A program made the translations under genes and the position numbers. 14,716 bases of DNA, from contig DALTWQ010000027.1 in assembly GCA_029987025.1 (NCBI GenBank), positions 1-14,716 on the forward strand. The letters are read 5' to 3'. Shown here piece by piece: positions 6,987-14,698 of this stretch. This DNA is from Methanocorpusculum sp. (GTDB lineage Archaea; Halobacteriota; Methanomicrobia; Methanomicrobiales; Methanocorpusculaceae). Numbering within the stretch: the first letter of the stretch is position 1; every line of letters begins with the position of its first letter. Below the pieces are notes generated by a model. That model was not told where the DNA came from and did no database searches. It was given only the letters and a program-made list of their open reading frames with translations.

Positions 6987-9203
6987 ATGGTTAATCTCAG
7001 GGAAGGCATTGTCAAGCACAGAAAAGGCGTTGTAGCAATTGTTTTATTAATTGCTGCAATCTCTGCTGTGTTATTCACACAGGTGGGAATCAACTATAAT
7101 ATTGTAGATTATCTCCCGGAAGATTCACCATCGACAACTGCCCTGAACCTGATGAAGGAAGAGTACCCCGGAGGTATTCCCAACGCCAGAGTGATGGTGC
7201 ATAATATCAGCATTCCTGAAGCCGTTGCTTTGAAAGAGAAGTTTGAGACTATTGAAGGGGTGACTGATGTTCTATGGATAAGCAGTGCAGTCTCTACCAA
7301 TATTCCGCTGGAATATCTCGGAGAAGATGCCGTCAAGGATTACTACCGCAATGGAACGGCTCTATTTACGTTATCTGTTGAAGACAAATATGCTGCAAAG
7401 GCTGTTCATGAAATCAATGCGATGCTTGGAGAGCAGAATGTAGATATTTCCGGTATGAAGTTCGGTTCTGAGCATTCAGGTCATACCGGAGATGAGAGTC
7501 CGGTTCCGTTCGTAGGGGATGCTATTGAGACTGTCCGTTCTACAGCAAGCAATGTTGCCCAGATGGCCGGAATGACCGTGAGTATGGCATTCTCAAGCGA
7601 CACCATCGAAGCAGATCTGGTAAAAGTTCTTGCTGCAGCAGTTCCGCTTGTTCTTATTGTTCTCATTCTTACTACATCATCATGGATTGAACCGGTTTTG
7701 TTCCTGTTTACGATAGGTGTCGCTGTTGTTATCAATATGGGAACCAACATCATCTTCGGTGAAATCTCCTTTATTACCCAGGGTATTGCTGCTCTTCTGC
7801 AGCTTGCAATAGCCATAGATTATGCGATTTTCCTCCTGCACCGGTTCAATGAAAACAGGAAAACCGGTATGGAGGCACAATCATGTATGGCTCTGTCAAT
7901 GAAACAGGCGGCAACCTCCATCTGGGCATCGGGCATTACCGCTGCCCTCGGTTTTGTATCTCTGATGGTCATGCGTTTCCAGATAGGGCCGGATATCGGA
8001 TGGGTAATGGTAAAAGGTATTTTCATCAGTCTTCTCTGTGTGTTTACTCTTCTGCCGGCTATCACCGTCTGCTGCACGAAAATTATCGAAAAGACACATC
8101 ACAGATCCTTCATCCCTGATCTGCACAAACCGGTGCAGAAACTGAAGAAGTTCGGTATTCCTGCAGTAATTATCATGATGATTATCTTCGTTCCCTGTGT
8201 TATCGCAACCGAAAGCAATCATTACATTTATGCTGATGTTCTTGACGGTCCGGATACACAGGTTGGTCAGGATAAACAGGCGATTAAGGATACCTTCGGA
8301 GACTTCTCGGCAATGGTCCTGATGGTTCCGAACGGCAACTCTGCTTATGAACGGGCTATGATTCCTCAGATAGAAAATATATCCGTGGTAAATAAGATTG
8401 TATCATACAGTAAAACGGTAGGTACTGAGATTCCGCAGCAGTATCCGAATCAGGAAACCATATCAAAACTGATATCTGCGAATTATACCAGGTTTATAAT
8501 TACAGTAAATACTCCTATCGAATCAGATGAAGCATTTGCAGCGGTGGAATCACTTCGTGCCATTGGTGAACAGTATTACCCCGGAAAGTGGGCACTTGCA
8601 GGCGAAATTGTAAACGGTTATGATATGCGTCAGTGTGTTCTTGAAGATGATCTGCTCGTAAATATTGTAAGTATCGGTGGAATTTTCATTGTTCTGATGC
8701 TTATCTTCAGGTCACTCTTTACACCGATAATTCTCCTGTTTGCTATTGAATCTGCAATCTGGATTAACTGCGGTATCCCGTACTTCTTAGGACAGGATAT
8801 GTTCTACTTTGCCCGTATGATTATCTTTGCACTTCAGCTCGCAGCAACGGTGGATTACGGTATATTGATAGCGGACAGGTACTTTGTGTTCAGGAAGACA
8901 TTGCCGAAGCATGAGGCAATAACAGAAACGATGTGCGCCTCATCGATATCGGTTCTCACATCCGCGGTGATTCTCTTCATCTGCGGTCTTGCACTGGCAT
9001 TCCTTTCCTCGAATGTGCTGCTGAGTGCATTAGGTGTTCTTCTGACAAGAGGTGCACTGCTGTCCATTGTAGCGGCACTCTTTGTGGTTCCGACGCTTCT
9101 GGTGCTCTTTGATAAGCCGATTCAGAAACTCACCCTCGGCGCAAAGTTTGTAAATCCGCCTTCCTCCAAAAAGAAGGCAGGAAAAGCAGCAGGCAATGCC
9201 TGA
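6987..9203 (+). CDS. MMPL/RND-superfamily exporter
   Basis: This 738-residue membrane protein has the two-half RND layout. TM1 is at about 14-33, followed by a large outer loop to about 210 and a TM2-TM6 cluster to about 365. TM7 is at about 389-409, followed by a second outer loop to about 552 and a second TM cluster to about 715. The Asp-Tyr pairs that carry proton coupling in MmpL proteins are present in both halves: D278-Y279 (IAIDYAIFLLHRF) and D623-Y624 (ATVDYGILIADRY). MMPL proteins export lipids or other hydrophobic molecules across the cytoplasmic membrane using the proton gradient. The neighbouring secreted accessory protein, the PGF-CTERM protein and the TetR gene suggest a regulated envelope export system. 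There is no clear Shine-Dalgarno site. The Lys-rich tail is cytoplasmic. The family is confident; the substrate is unknown. Confidence 0.88.
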   Translation: MVNLREGIVKHRKGVVAIVLLIAAISAVLFTQVGINYNIVDYLPEDSPSTTALNLMKEEYPGGIPNARVMVHNISIPEAVALKEKFETIEGVTDVLWISSAVSTNIPLEYLGEDAVKDYYRNGTALFTLSVEDKYAAKAVHEINAMLGEQNVDISGMKFGSEHSGHTGDESPVPFVGDAIETVRSTASNVAQMAGMTVSMAFSSDTIEADLVKVLAAAVPLVLIVLILTTSSWIEPVLFLFTIGVAVVINMGTNIIFGEISFITQGIAALLQLAIAIDYAIFLLHRFNENRKTGMEAQSCMALSMKQAATSIWASGITAALGFVSLMVMRFQIGPDIGWVMVKGIFISLLCVFTLLPAITVCCTKIIEKTHHRSFIPDLHKPVQKLKKFGIPAVIIMMIIFVPCVIATESNHYIYADVLDGPDTQVGQDKQAIKDTFGDFSAMVLMVPNGNSAYERAMIPQIENISVVNKIVSYSKTVGTEIPQQYPNQETISKLISANYTRFIITVNTPIESDEAFAAVESLRAIGEQYYPGKWALAGEIVNGYDMRQCVLEDDLLVNIVSIGGIFIVLMLIFRSLFTPIILLFAIESAIWINCGIPYFLGQDMFYFARMIIFALQLAATVDYGILIADRYFVFRKTLPKHEAITETMCASSISVLTSAVILFICGLALAFLSSNVLLSALGVLLTRGALLSIVAALFVVPTLLVLFDKPIQKLTLGAKFVNPPSSKKKAGKAAGNA

Positions 9204-9216
9204 TTCAGACTGATTT

Positions 9217-9240
9217 AAGAGGAATATCCTCTCTTATTTT
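9217..9240 (+). terminator. Hairpin terminator after the MMPL gene
   Basis: agagga (9218-9223) pairs with tcctct (9227-9232) around a 3-nt loop, followed by cttatttt. It lies 14 bp after the MMPL stop codon and isolates the ech operon. Confidence 0.6.
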
Positions 9241-9404
9241 ATATCCGGCTTTATCAGTGCATTTTATCATCAGATTTCCCGATTTTTCAGTGCCTGATTT
9301 CTGCTCTCATTTAATGAACACCATATCCGGGGGGCGCCCGGTTTCATTTTCAAAACACAATGATTAATAGTGATAAATCCCATACAATACCACTATTGAT
9401 ATCT
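9241..9404 (+). promoter_or_regulatory. Upstream region of the ech operon
   Basis: This is the only place for an ech promoter. TATA-like candidates are ttttatat (9237-9244) and tttaat (9310-9315), neither convincing. An unusually GC-rich element, ccggg ggg cg cccgg at 9327-9341, forms a 5-bp stem with a 5-nt loop and contains the palindrome gggcgccc (9332-9339). It falls at or just after the expected start for the second TATA candidate, so it could be an operator or leader hairpin. Confidence 0.4.
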
Positions 9405-11330
9405 ATGTACACACCTGAGTTGATTGCAATCTTTCTGCTTCTTCTGGTGCCCCTTGCAGCCGCAGTTCTGCTGGCTGTTTTCAGGCAGCATATTGTAAGA
9501 AGCATAGTTGTAACAGCAGCTGCAGTTGTGCTGATAGTATCATCCATTTACCTTGCGATAACTGCATGGTGTACAGGAATCAGTGTTGCGGTAACATCGA
9601 TTCCCTGGATATGGATGGTGCTGTTCATTGCAGAACTGATAATCGCTGCTGTTATCATAGGTCTTTCGATAAAATACAAAAAACCGCTTGCCCTTGTATT
9701 GGGACTTATTCAGTTAGGTCTTCTTATCGGGCTTGAAGTCTCCGGTATCGTGTCCGCCGGTTCGGAGATTACCTTCACACTCAATAACCTATCACTCATA
9801 ATGGTGCTTATCATAGGCATCATCGGTTCTCTTATCTGCGTCTACGCCTTAGGCTACATGAAGGATTATACAGCGCATAATCCGGACATCAAAGACCGCC
9901 GCAGATATTTCTTCGTAGTTCTCTTCCTCTTCCTTACAGCGATGTTCGGCATTGTCCTCTCTGGAAATCTGCTGATGGTTTTAGCCTTCTGGGAAGTAAC
10001 TACGCTTTGTTCCTTCCTCTTAATCGGATACTCAAGAACCGGAGAGGCAATTACCAATTCGTTCAGAGCTGTCTGGATGAACTTAATAGGCGGCATTGCA
10101 TTCACCGCGGCCGTAATTCTTCTCTGTGCTGCCGACCCGGCAGCAGATCTGCTCTTTATTCCAAACCTTTTAGCATACGGAAATGCTGCAGCAATAACCA
10201 TACCTCTGGCTCTCTTAGCACTTGCCGGAATCACCAAAGCCGCACAGCTGCCGTTTTCGACATGGCTGACTGGCGCTATGGTTGCCCCCACACCGGTTTC
10301 TGCCCTGCTTCACTCATCCACGATGGTTAAAGCCGGTGTGTTCCTCTTAATTGTCTTAGCCCCGCTCTTCCATCAGACCTGGGTCGGAATAGCTCTTGCA
10401 TTCATCGGTGCATTTACCTTCCTTGCAACATCTGCTCTTGCAATCTCTCAAAGCAACGCAAAACGTGTACTCGCCTACTCAACAATCGCAAACCTCGGGT
10501 TAATCGTTGCCTGTGCCGGAATAGGAACGCCTGAAGCAATTACCGCAGCAATTCTTCTGACCATATTCCACGCAGTTGCAAAGTGCCTTCTCTTCCTGTG
10601 TGTCGGAGCTGTTGAGCACAAAATCGGCAGCCGCGACATCGAAGACATGGATGCACTTCTTATCAGACAGCCGCTCCTGGCTGTTATGATGGTTGTAGGT
10701 ATTGCCGGCATGTATCTTGCACCGTTTGGTATGCTCATCTCCAAGTGGGCGGCAATCGAGGCATTCTTATCCGCACCGTTCGGTTATGTGTTTATCGCAG
10801 TGTTAGCATTCGGTTCAGCCCTTACCGTTTTCTTCTGGACAAAGTGGCTTGGAAAACTGTTCATGCGCATGGCAAAACCGTCAGCTGAAAAACCGAAACT
10901 CAATATCAGTGAAAGTCTTTCAGTAACCGTCATCGGGATTCTTACCATACTTACCGCAGCAGGATTCCCGCTGATTACCAAATACTGTATTGCACCGTTT
11001 GCAGGAGACCTCAATACCGCCGGTCTCTTTGCAGCAGACACGGTTACTATGTGCGGACTGATGTTTGCAATTCTGGTAATTCTTATCATTGCAGCCGCTG
11101 CCGGTTCAAAGTCCTGCGGCAGAATAGTAAAACCCTACTTAAACGGCAGAGCAGTCGACGGTGATGGACGTTTCCTCGGTTCACTTGGTGTGTACAAAGA
11201 ACCGAAGACCTCTAACTACTATCTTGAAGAATATGTCGGCGAAAAGAAACTCTTAAAGCCGTCGCAGATAATTGCAGTCATACTCATTGTCATAATGCTT
11301 GTCTTAGGTTTCCTGGGGGTGCTGATATGA
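9405..11330 (+). CDS. echA: Ech-type hydrogenase membrane subunit EchA (NuoL/antiporter-like)
   Basis: This is the large ion-translocating membrane subunit of the Ech complex, homologous to NuoL and Mrp antiporter subunits. I prefer the ATG at 9405 (641 residues), because MYTPELIAIFLLLL begins the first membrane helix. The in-frame ATG at 9360 adds 15 polar residues. At least 14 hydrophobic segments are visible. Family residues are present (numbering from 9360): E212 in FWEVTTLCSF, K293 in TKAAQLPF, and H318 in PTPVSALLHSSTMVKAG. These form the charged chain that carries ions. The subunit couples ferredoxin/H2 redox chemistry to H+ or Na+ movement. Its stop overlaps the echB start by 4 nt. 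It is the first gene of echABCDEF; the length agrees with known EchA proteins as I remember them. Confidence 0.88.
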   Translation: MYTPELIAIFLLLLVPLAAAVLLAVFRQHIVRSIVVTAAAVVLIVSSIYLAITAWCTGISVAVTSIPWIWMVLFIAELIIAAVIIGLSIKYKKPLALVLGLIQLGLLIGLEVSGIVSAGSEITFTLNNLSLIMVLIIGIIGSLICVYALGYMKDYTAHNPDIKDRRRYFFVVLFLFLTAMFGIVLSGNLLMVLAFWEVTTLCSFLLIGYSRTGEAITNSFRAVWMNLIGGIAFTAAVILLCAADPAADLLFIPNLLAYGNAAAITIPLALLALAGITKAAQLPFSTWLTGAMVAPTPVSALLHSSTMVKAGVFLLIVLAPLFHQTWVGIALAFIGAFTFLATSALAISQSNAKRVLAYSTIANLGLIVACAGIGTPEAITAAILLTIFHAVAKCLLFLCVGAVEHKIGSRDIEDMDALLIRQPLLAVMMVVGIAGMYLAPFGMLISKWAAIEAFLSAPFGYVFIAVLAFGSALTVFFWTKWLGKLFMRMAKPSAEKPKLNISESLSVTVIGILTILTAAGFPLITKYCIAPFAGDLNTAGLFAADTVTMCGLMFAILVILIIAAAAGSKSCGRIVKPYLNGRAVDGDGRFLGSLGVYKEPKTSNYYLEEYVGEKKLLKPSQIIAVILIVIMLVLGFLGVLI

Positions 11331-12208
11331 ATCAGATAATATTAGCCGTAATAGGTGCAGTCGTGTTCCTTATTGCTGCCCCGTTTGTTGGCGGACTTCT
11401 TGCAGGAATTGACCGCAAACTTACGGCAAAAATGCAGAGCAGAAGAGGCCCTCCGGTTCTTCAGCCGTTCTATGATGTCTCAAAACTCTGGCATAAGGAA
11501 AAGGTCTTTGCAAATCCGGTGGAAAAAATCTTCACCGCAGCATACCTTGTCTTCATTGCGGTTTCCGGCGCTCTGCTCTTTGCAGGACTTAACATCCTCC
11601 TGGTTATCTTCTGCTTAGCGCTTGCTCACACATTCATTATCCTTGCAGCATACGCTGCAAACGCACCGTACTCGCATATAGGTGCAGAACGTGAGTTAAT
11701 CTCTGTGATGGTTGCAGAACCGATTTTAATTCTTATCGGTGCAGGATTCTTCATGATTACCGGAACCTTCATGGTTTCCGAGATATTCTTTGAATCAGCC
11801 CTTCCTGCAATCTGCTATCTCCCGGGAGTCTTCCTTGCGCTTATTGCAGTGCTTACCTTAAAGCTCAGGAAATCTCCGTTTGACATCTCGACATCGCACC
11901 ATGCGCATCAGGAACTGGTCAAAGGAGTTACCTCTTCTTTTGCCGGACGCACGCTTGCAAAAGTTGAGATTGCCCACTGGTATGAGACGGTAATTCTTCT
12001 CGCCTTAATCTTCCTGTTCTTCGCAGGTCAGCCGGTTATCGGATTAATTGTTGTAATTGCAGCGTTCTTCCTCGAAATTGTAATTGACAACGTCTTCCCG
12101 AGAGTTACCTGGCAGATGACGGTAAAATCCCTCTGGCTTATCACGCTTATTCTGGGTGTGATTAATATTGTTGTTGTCGGCATCTTACTTGCAGGAGGCA
12201 TCATATGA
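11327..12208 (+). CDS. echB: Ech-type hydrogenase membrane subunit EchB (NuoH-like)
   Basis: This 293-residue membrane protein is homologous to NuoH (complex I ND1), the subunit that joins the hydrophilic arm to the ion channel. Visible marks are the early QSRRGPPVLQPFYDVSKLW loop (about 37-56), IGAERELISVMVAEP (about 117-131), and KSPFDISTSHHAHQELVKG (about 183-201) followed by EIAHWYE. The last is typical of EchB rather than NuoH proper. About eight membrane spans are visible. Its start overlaps echA by ATGA, with gggggtg 7 nt before it as ribosome site, and its end overlaps echC the same way. Confidence 0.92.
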   Translation: MNQIILAVIGAVVFLIAAPFVGGLLAGIDRKLTAKMQSRRGPPVLQPFYDVSKLWHKEKVFANPVEKIFTAAYLVFIAVSGALLFAGLNILLVIFCLALAHTFIILAAYAANAPYSHIGAERELISVMVAEPILILIGAGFFMITGTFMVSEIFFESALPAICYLPGVFLALIAVLTLKLRKSPFDISTSHHAHQELVKGVTSSFAGRTLAKVEIAHWYETVILLALIFLFFAGQPVIGLIVVIAAFFLEIVIDNVFPRVTWQMTVKSLWLITLILGVINIVVVGILLAGGII

Positions 12209-12639
12209 GTTCATCAGCAAAATCACCCTGGCTTCTTCACTACAATGCATCAAGCTGCAACGGATGCGATATTGAAATCCTTGCAGCCTTAACACCGCTC
12301 TATGATGTTGAACGGTTCGGTATTGTAAATACCGGAAACCCTGCACACGCAGATATCTTTGTGGTAACCGGCGGTGTAAACGAGCAGAACAAAGAGGTTG
12401 TTAAAAACCTCTATGACCAGATTCCCGAGCCGAAGGTCGTTGTTGCTGTCGGCATCTGTGCATCATCAGGCGGTGTTTTCCGTGACTGCTACAACGTATC
12501 CGGCGGAATTGACACCGTAATTCCGGTTGATGTCTATGTCCCGGGATGCTCAGTCCGTCCGGAGGCCTTAATTGAAGGAATCGTTAAAGCGATAGGTGTT
12601 CTGGAAGATAAACGTGCAAAGCTGGAGGGTAAAAAATGA
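12205..12639 (+). CDS. echC: Ech-type hydrogenase small subunit EchC
   Basis: This 144-residue protein is the electron-transferring small subunit of the [NiFe] hydrogenase, homologous to NuoB. The four Cys for the proximal [4Fe-4S] cluster are visible: C18 and C21 (SSCNGCDIE), C85 (VGICASSGG) and C115 (VPGCSVRPE). C95 is extra. It lacks the medial and distal cluster domains of uptake hydrogenases, as expected for group 4. It passes electrons between the Ni-Fe site in EchE and the EchF clusters on the cytoplasmic side. ATGA overlaps occur at both ends, with ggagg upstream of the start. Confidence 0.93.
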   Translation: MSSSAKSPWLLHYNASSCNGCDIEILAALTPLYDVERFGIVNTGNPAHADIFVVTGGVNEQNKEVVKNLYDQIPEPKVVVAVGICASSGGVFRDCYNVSGGIDTVIPVDVYVPGCSVRPEALIEGIVKAIGVLEDKRAKLEGKK

Positions 12640-13040
12640 CTGAAGATATTGAAATGAAGACGGTGTCTGAGATTGTTTCCGCAGTGGAAGAGATGAGAAA
12701 TGACGGATACCGGCTGGTTGTTATAACCTGTACTCCTGCCGCAGAAGGATATGATATTACCTACTCCTTTGACAAGGAGCTGCAGAACTTCCGCCATCTC
12801 CGCTTAAACGAGGCGGAAGAAGCGGAAATCCCTTCAATTACCTCGGCGTTCCCCGGCGCATTCGTCTACGAAAATGAGATTCATGACCTCTACGGGTTCA
12901 GATTCAAGGGGCTTTCCATTGATTTCAAAGGAACGTTCATCCGCACCTCGGTCCCCTATCCGTTCAAGAAGAAACAGCCTGAGCCGACGGTTACAAAAGT
13001 GCCGAAAGAGGCAAAGCCTGCAAAGGAGGAAGAAAAATGA
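12636..13040 (+). CDS. echD: Ech-type hydrogenase subunit EchD (NuoC-like)
   Basis: This 134-residue soluble protein belongs to the NuoC/30-kDa family. The signature is NEIHDLYGFRFKGL at 80-93, matching the E-x-x-D-L-[FY]-G motif. NuoC-type subunits hold the large and small subunits together and carry no cofactor. The final part, about 111-134, is a Lys/Glu/Pro-rich tail likely to be disordered and similar in kind to the EchF tail. It overlaps echC and echE by 4 nt each, with ggaggg before the start. EchD is the least conserved Ech subunit; its position in the operon makes the call firm. Confidence 0.88.
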   Translation: MTEDIEMKTVSEIVSAVEEMRNDGYRLVVITCTPAAEGYDITYSFDKELQNFRHLRLNEAEEAEIPSITSAFPGAFVYENEIHDLYGFRFKGLSIDFKGTFIRTSVPYPFKKKQPEPTVTKVPKEAKPAKEEEK

Positions 13041-14119
13041 CGGACAAACGAACGGTTATCCCCTTCGGACCGCAGCATCCGGTGCTTCCGGAACCGATTC
13101 ATCTCGACCTTGTTGTTGAGGACGAGCATGTCGTAGAAGCAATCCCGTCAATCGGATATGTCCACCGCGGTCTCGAGAGTCTTGTATCAACCCGCGACTA
13201 TCAGGATTTTGTCTACCTTGCAGAACGTATCTGCGGGATTTGCAGTTTCACCCACTCTTCAACATTCTGTCATGGTGTTGAAGGGCTGATGAATATCGAG
13301 ATTCCGAAGCGGGCAGTCTATCTCAGGACTCTCTGGGGTGAGTACTCACGTCTTCACAGCCATCTGTTATGGCTCGGTCTCTTTGCTGATGCACTCGGAT
13401 TTGAGAGTCTGTTCTACAACGCATGGAAGATTCGTGAAACCATCTTAAACGTGCTTGAGAATACCACAGGCGGCCGTGTTATCCAGAGCGTCTGCAAAGT
13501 AGGAGGTGTCCGCCGCGACATTCCGGAAGACACCTTATCATTAATGGATCTGCAGCTTGATTCCATCGAGGATGAGATTATGGAGTTAAACAAGGTCTTC
13601 CTCAATGACTATACGATGAAAAAGCGTCTCTGCGGCAAAGGAATGCTTCCAAAAGATATGGCACACCTTCTCGGCGCTGTAGGTCCTGTTGCCAGAGGCA
13701 GCGGTCTTTCTGAAGATCTGCGTATGACAGGATACCTTGCCTACGGAGATATCGGATTTAAGCCGGTTGTTTCAAACGGCTGTGACGGATACGCACGCTG
13801 CGAGGTGCGCTGCAGAGAATTGCTTCAGTCCATCGAAACAATCCGCAGAGTTATTTCAGATATGCCCGACGGAGATATTTCTGTTGCGGTGAAAGGAAAC
13901 CCGGACGGGGAGTTCTTCAGCCGTTCGGAGCAGCCGAGGGGAGAGGTTGTTCACTATCTGCGCGGAAACGGTACTAAGAATCTGACACAGTTCAGAGTCA
14001 GAACACCGACGCTTACGAACGTGCCGGCGCTTGTTGAGATGCTGAAAGGCTGTGAGCTTGCTGATGTTCCGCAGATTGTTCTGACCATAGACCCCTGTAT
14101 CGGATGTATGGAGCGGTGA
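13037..14119 (+). CDS. echE: Ech-type [NiFe] hydrogenase large subunit EchE
   Basis: This 360-residue catalytic subunit is homologous to NuoD. Both Ni-Fe ligand pairs are present: C66 and C69 in RICGICSFTH, and C354 and C357 in DPCIGCMER. The site should therefore be a true hydrogenase rather than a complex I-type subunit that has lost these Cys. The protein ends three residues after the last Cys, so there is no C-terminal extension for a maturation protease to remove. As I recall, this also holds for other Ech and CooH-type large subunits. It splits or forms H2 with ferredoxin as partner. A strong aaggagga site precedes the start, which overlaps echD. No hyp maturation genes are in the window. 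Confidence 0.94.
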   Translation: MTDKRTVIPFGPQHPVLPEPIHLDLVVEDEHVVEAIPSIGYVHRGLESLVSTRDYQDFVYLAERICGICSFTHSSTFCHGVEGLMNIEIPKRAVYLRTLWGEYSRLHSHLLWLGLFADALGFESLFYNAWKIRETILNVLENTTGGRVIQSVCKVGGVRRDIPEDTLSLMDLQLDSIEDEIMELNKVFLNDYTMKKRLCGKGMLPKDMAHLLGAVGPVARGSGLSEDLRMTGYLAYGDIGFKPVVSNGCDGYARCEVRCRELLQSIETIRRVISDMPDGDISVAVKGNPDGEFFSRSEQPRGEVVHYLRGNGTKNLTQFRVRTPTLTNVPALVEMLKGCELADVPQIVLTIDPCIGCMER

Positions 14120-14123
14120 TACT

Positions 14124-14528
14124 ATGAAGATGCTGAAAACTATTGTAAAACAGTTTGTGCACAAACCTGTTACAACAACGTTCCCTGCAGAACCTGCAAA
14201 GGTGTTTGATGCAACCCGCGGTTCGATTCTTTTTGAGCCGTCAAAGTGTACTTCATGCACCATCTGTATGAAGCGCTGCCCCTCACAGGCTATTGTTGTA
14301 GACAAGACGGCAAAGACATGGTCTATTGACCGGTTCCGCTGTGTTATCTGCGGCAGCTGCATTGATTTATGTAAGTTTGGTGTTCTTTCGATGGGAACGT
14401 CCTACTCTGCTGCGGCTACAGCAGATGAGCGCAAAGCGTCCGGTGTCGATACGTTTGAAATTACGTATGTAAAACCGGAAAAGCCGAAGAAGGAAGCGCC
14501 GAAAGAAGATGCTTCGAAGGAAGCATAA
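14124..14528 (+). CDS. echF: Ech-type hydrogenase ferredoxin subunit EchF
   Basis: This 134-residue protein has two [4Fe-4S] motifs of the NuoI/polyferredoxin type: C42, C45, C48, C52 (CTSCTICMKRC) and C73, C76, C79, C83 (CVICGSCIDLC). It takes electrons from or gives them to soluble ferredoxin and links to the EchC cluster. After about residue 117 the sequence is a Lys/Glu/Pro/Ala-rich tail, probably disordered. It is the last gene of the operon, 4 nt after echE rather than overlapping, with ggagcggtga before the start. An oligo-T run follows directly after the stop. Confidence 0.93.
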   Translation: MKMLKTIVKQFVHKPVTTTFPAEPAKVFDATRGSILFEPSKCTSCTICMKRCPSQAIVVDKTAKTWSIDRFRCVICGSCIDLCKFGVLSMGTSYSAAATADERKASGVDTFEITYVKPEKPKKEAPKEDASKEA

Positions 14529-14536
14529 TTTTTTTT
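14529..14536 (+). terminator. Oligo-T terminator of the ech operon
   Basis: Eight T follow the echF stop codon directly, the standard archaeal termination signal. Confidence 0.7.
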
Positions 14537-14579
14537 GGAAACTGCAAATCTAATTTATCTATATTTTGGTTATTCGGTG

Positions 14580-14602
14580 TTTAGTGTGAACTAAAGTATT
14601 TT
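14580..14602 (+). terminator. Hairpin with T-run downstream of ech
   Basis: tttagt (14580-14585) pairs with actaaa (14590-14595) around a gtga loop, then gta and a TTTTT run. It may be a back-up terminator. The T-run is the inner end of the right inverted-repeat arm. Confidence 0.45.
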
Positions 14603-14653
14603 TGTAACTATTTTTACTCTATCTGAAATGCCGATGGTTGATTTTGTGAGCGG
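14599..14653 (-). repeat. Right arm of the 55-bp inverted repeat
   Basis: This is the exact reverse complement of bases 1-55, lying 71 bp after the ech operon. The sequence continues to the right for 63 bases; whether the repeat extends outward cannot be tested because the left arm starts at the window edge. Confidence 0.9.
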
Positions 14654-14667
14654 ATATTGACAAAGAA

Positions 14668-14698
14668 CGCGAATCTTCGCGAATCTCACGCAAATCGC
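14668..14698. repeat. Short degenerate tandem repeat, period about 10
   Basis: cgcgaatct occurs at 14668-14676 and again at 14678-14686, followed by a degraded third unit, cacgcaaatcgc (14687-14698). The unit contains a small dyad, gcgaa-tc-ttcgc. It is GC-richer than the flanking AT-rich sequence and lies just outside the inverted-repeat arm. It does not look like a CRISPR array. Confidence 0.5.

Noticed and set aside
9866..10291. Minus-strand open frame of 141 codons inside echA
   Set aside because: It lies wholly opposite a well-supported gene and its translation has no recognisable domain.
13037..14119. EchE as a truncated large subunit
   Set aside because: It ends right after the last Ni-Fe Cys motif, but all four ligand Cys are present and this ending is known for Ech/CooH-type subunits as I recall.
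13856..14362. Minus-strand open frame of 168 codons across echE/echF
   Set aside because: It is opposite two genes with intact Cys motifs and shows no protein family features.
1..14653. The window as a transposon with 55-bp terminal inverted repeats
   Set aside because: There is no transposase or integrase, the contents include core energy genes, and one arm lies exactly at the window edge.
14668..14698. CRISPR-like repeats
   Set aside because: The units are about 10 bp, adjacent and degenerate, with no spacers and no cas genes.
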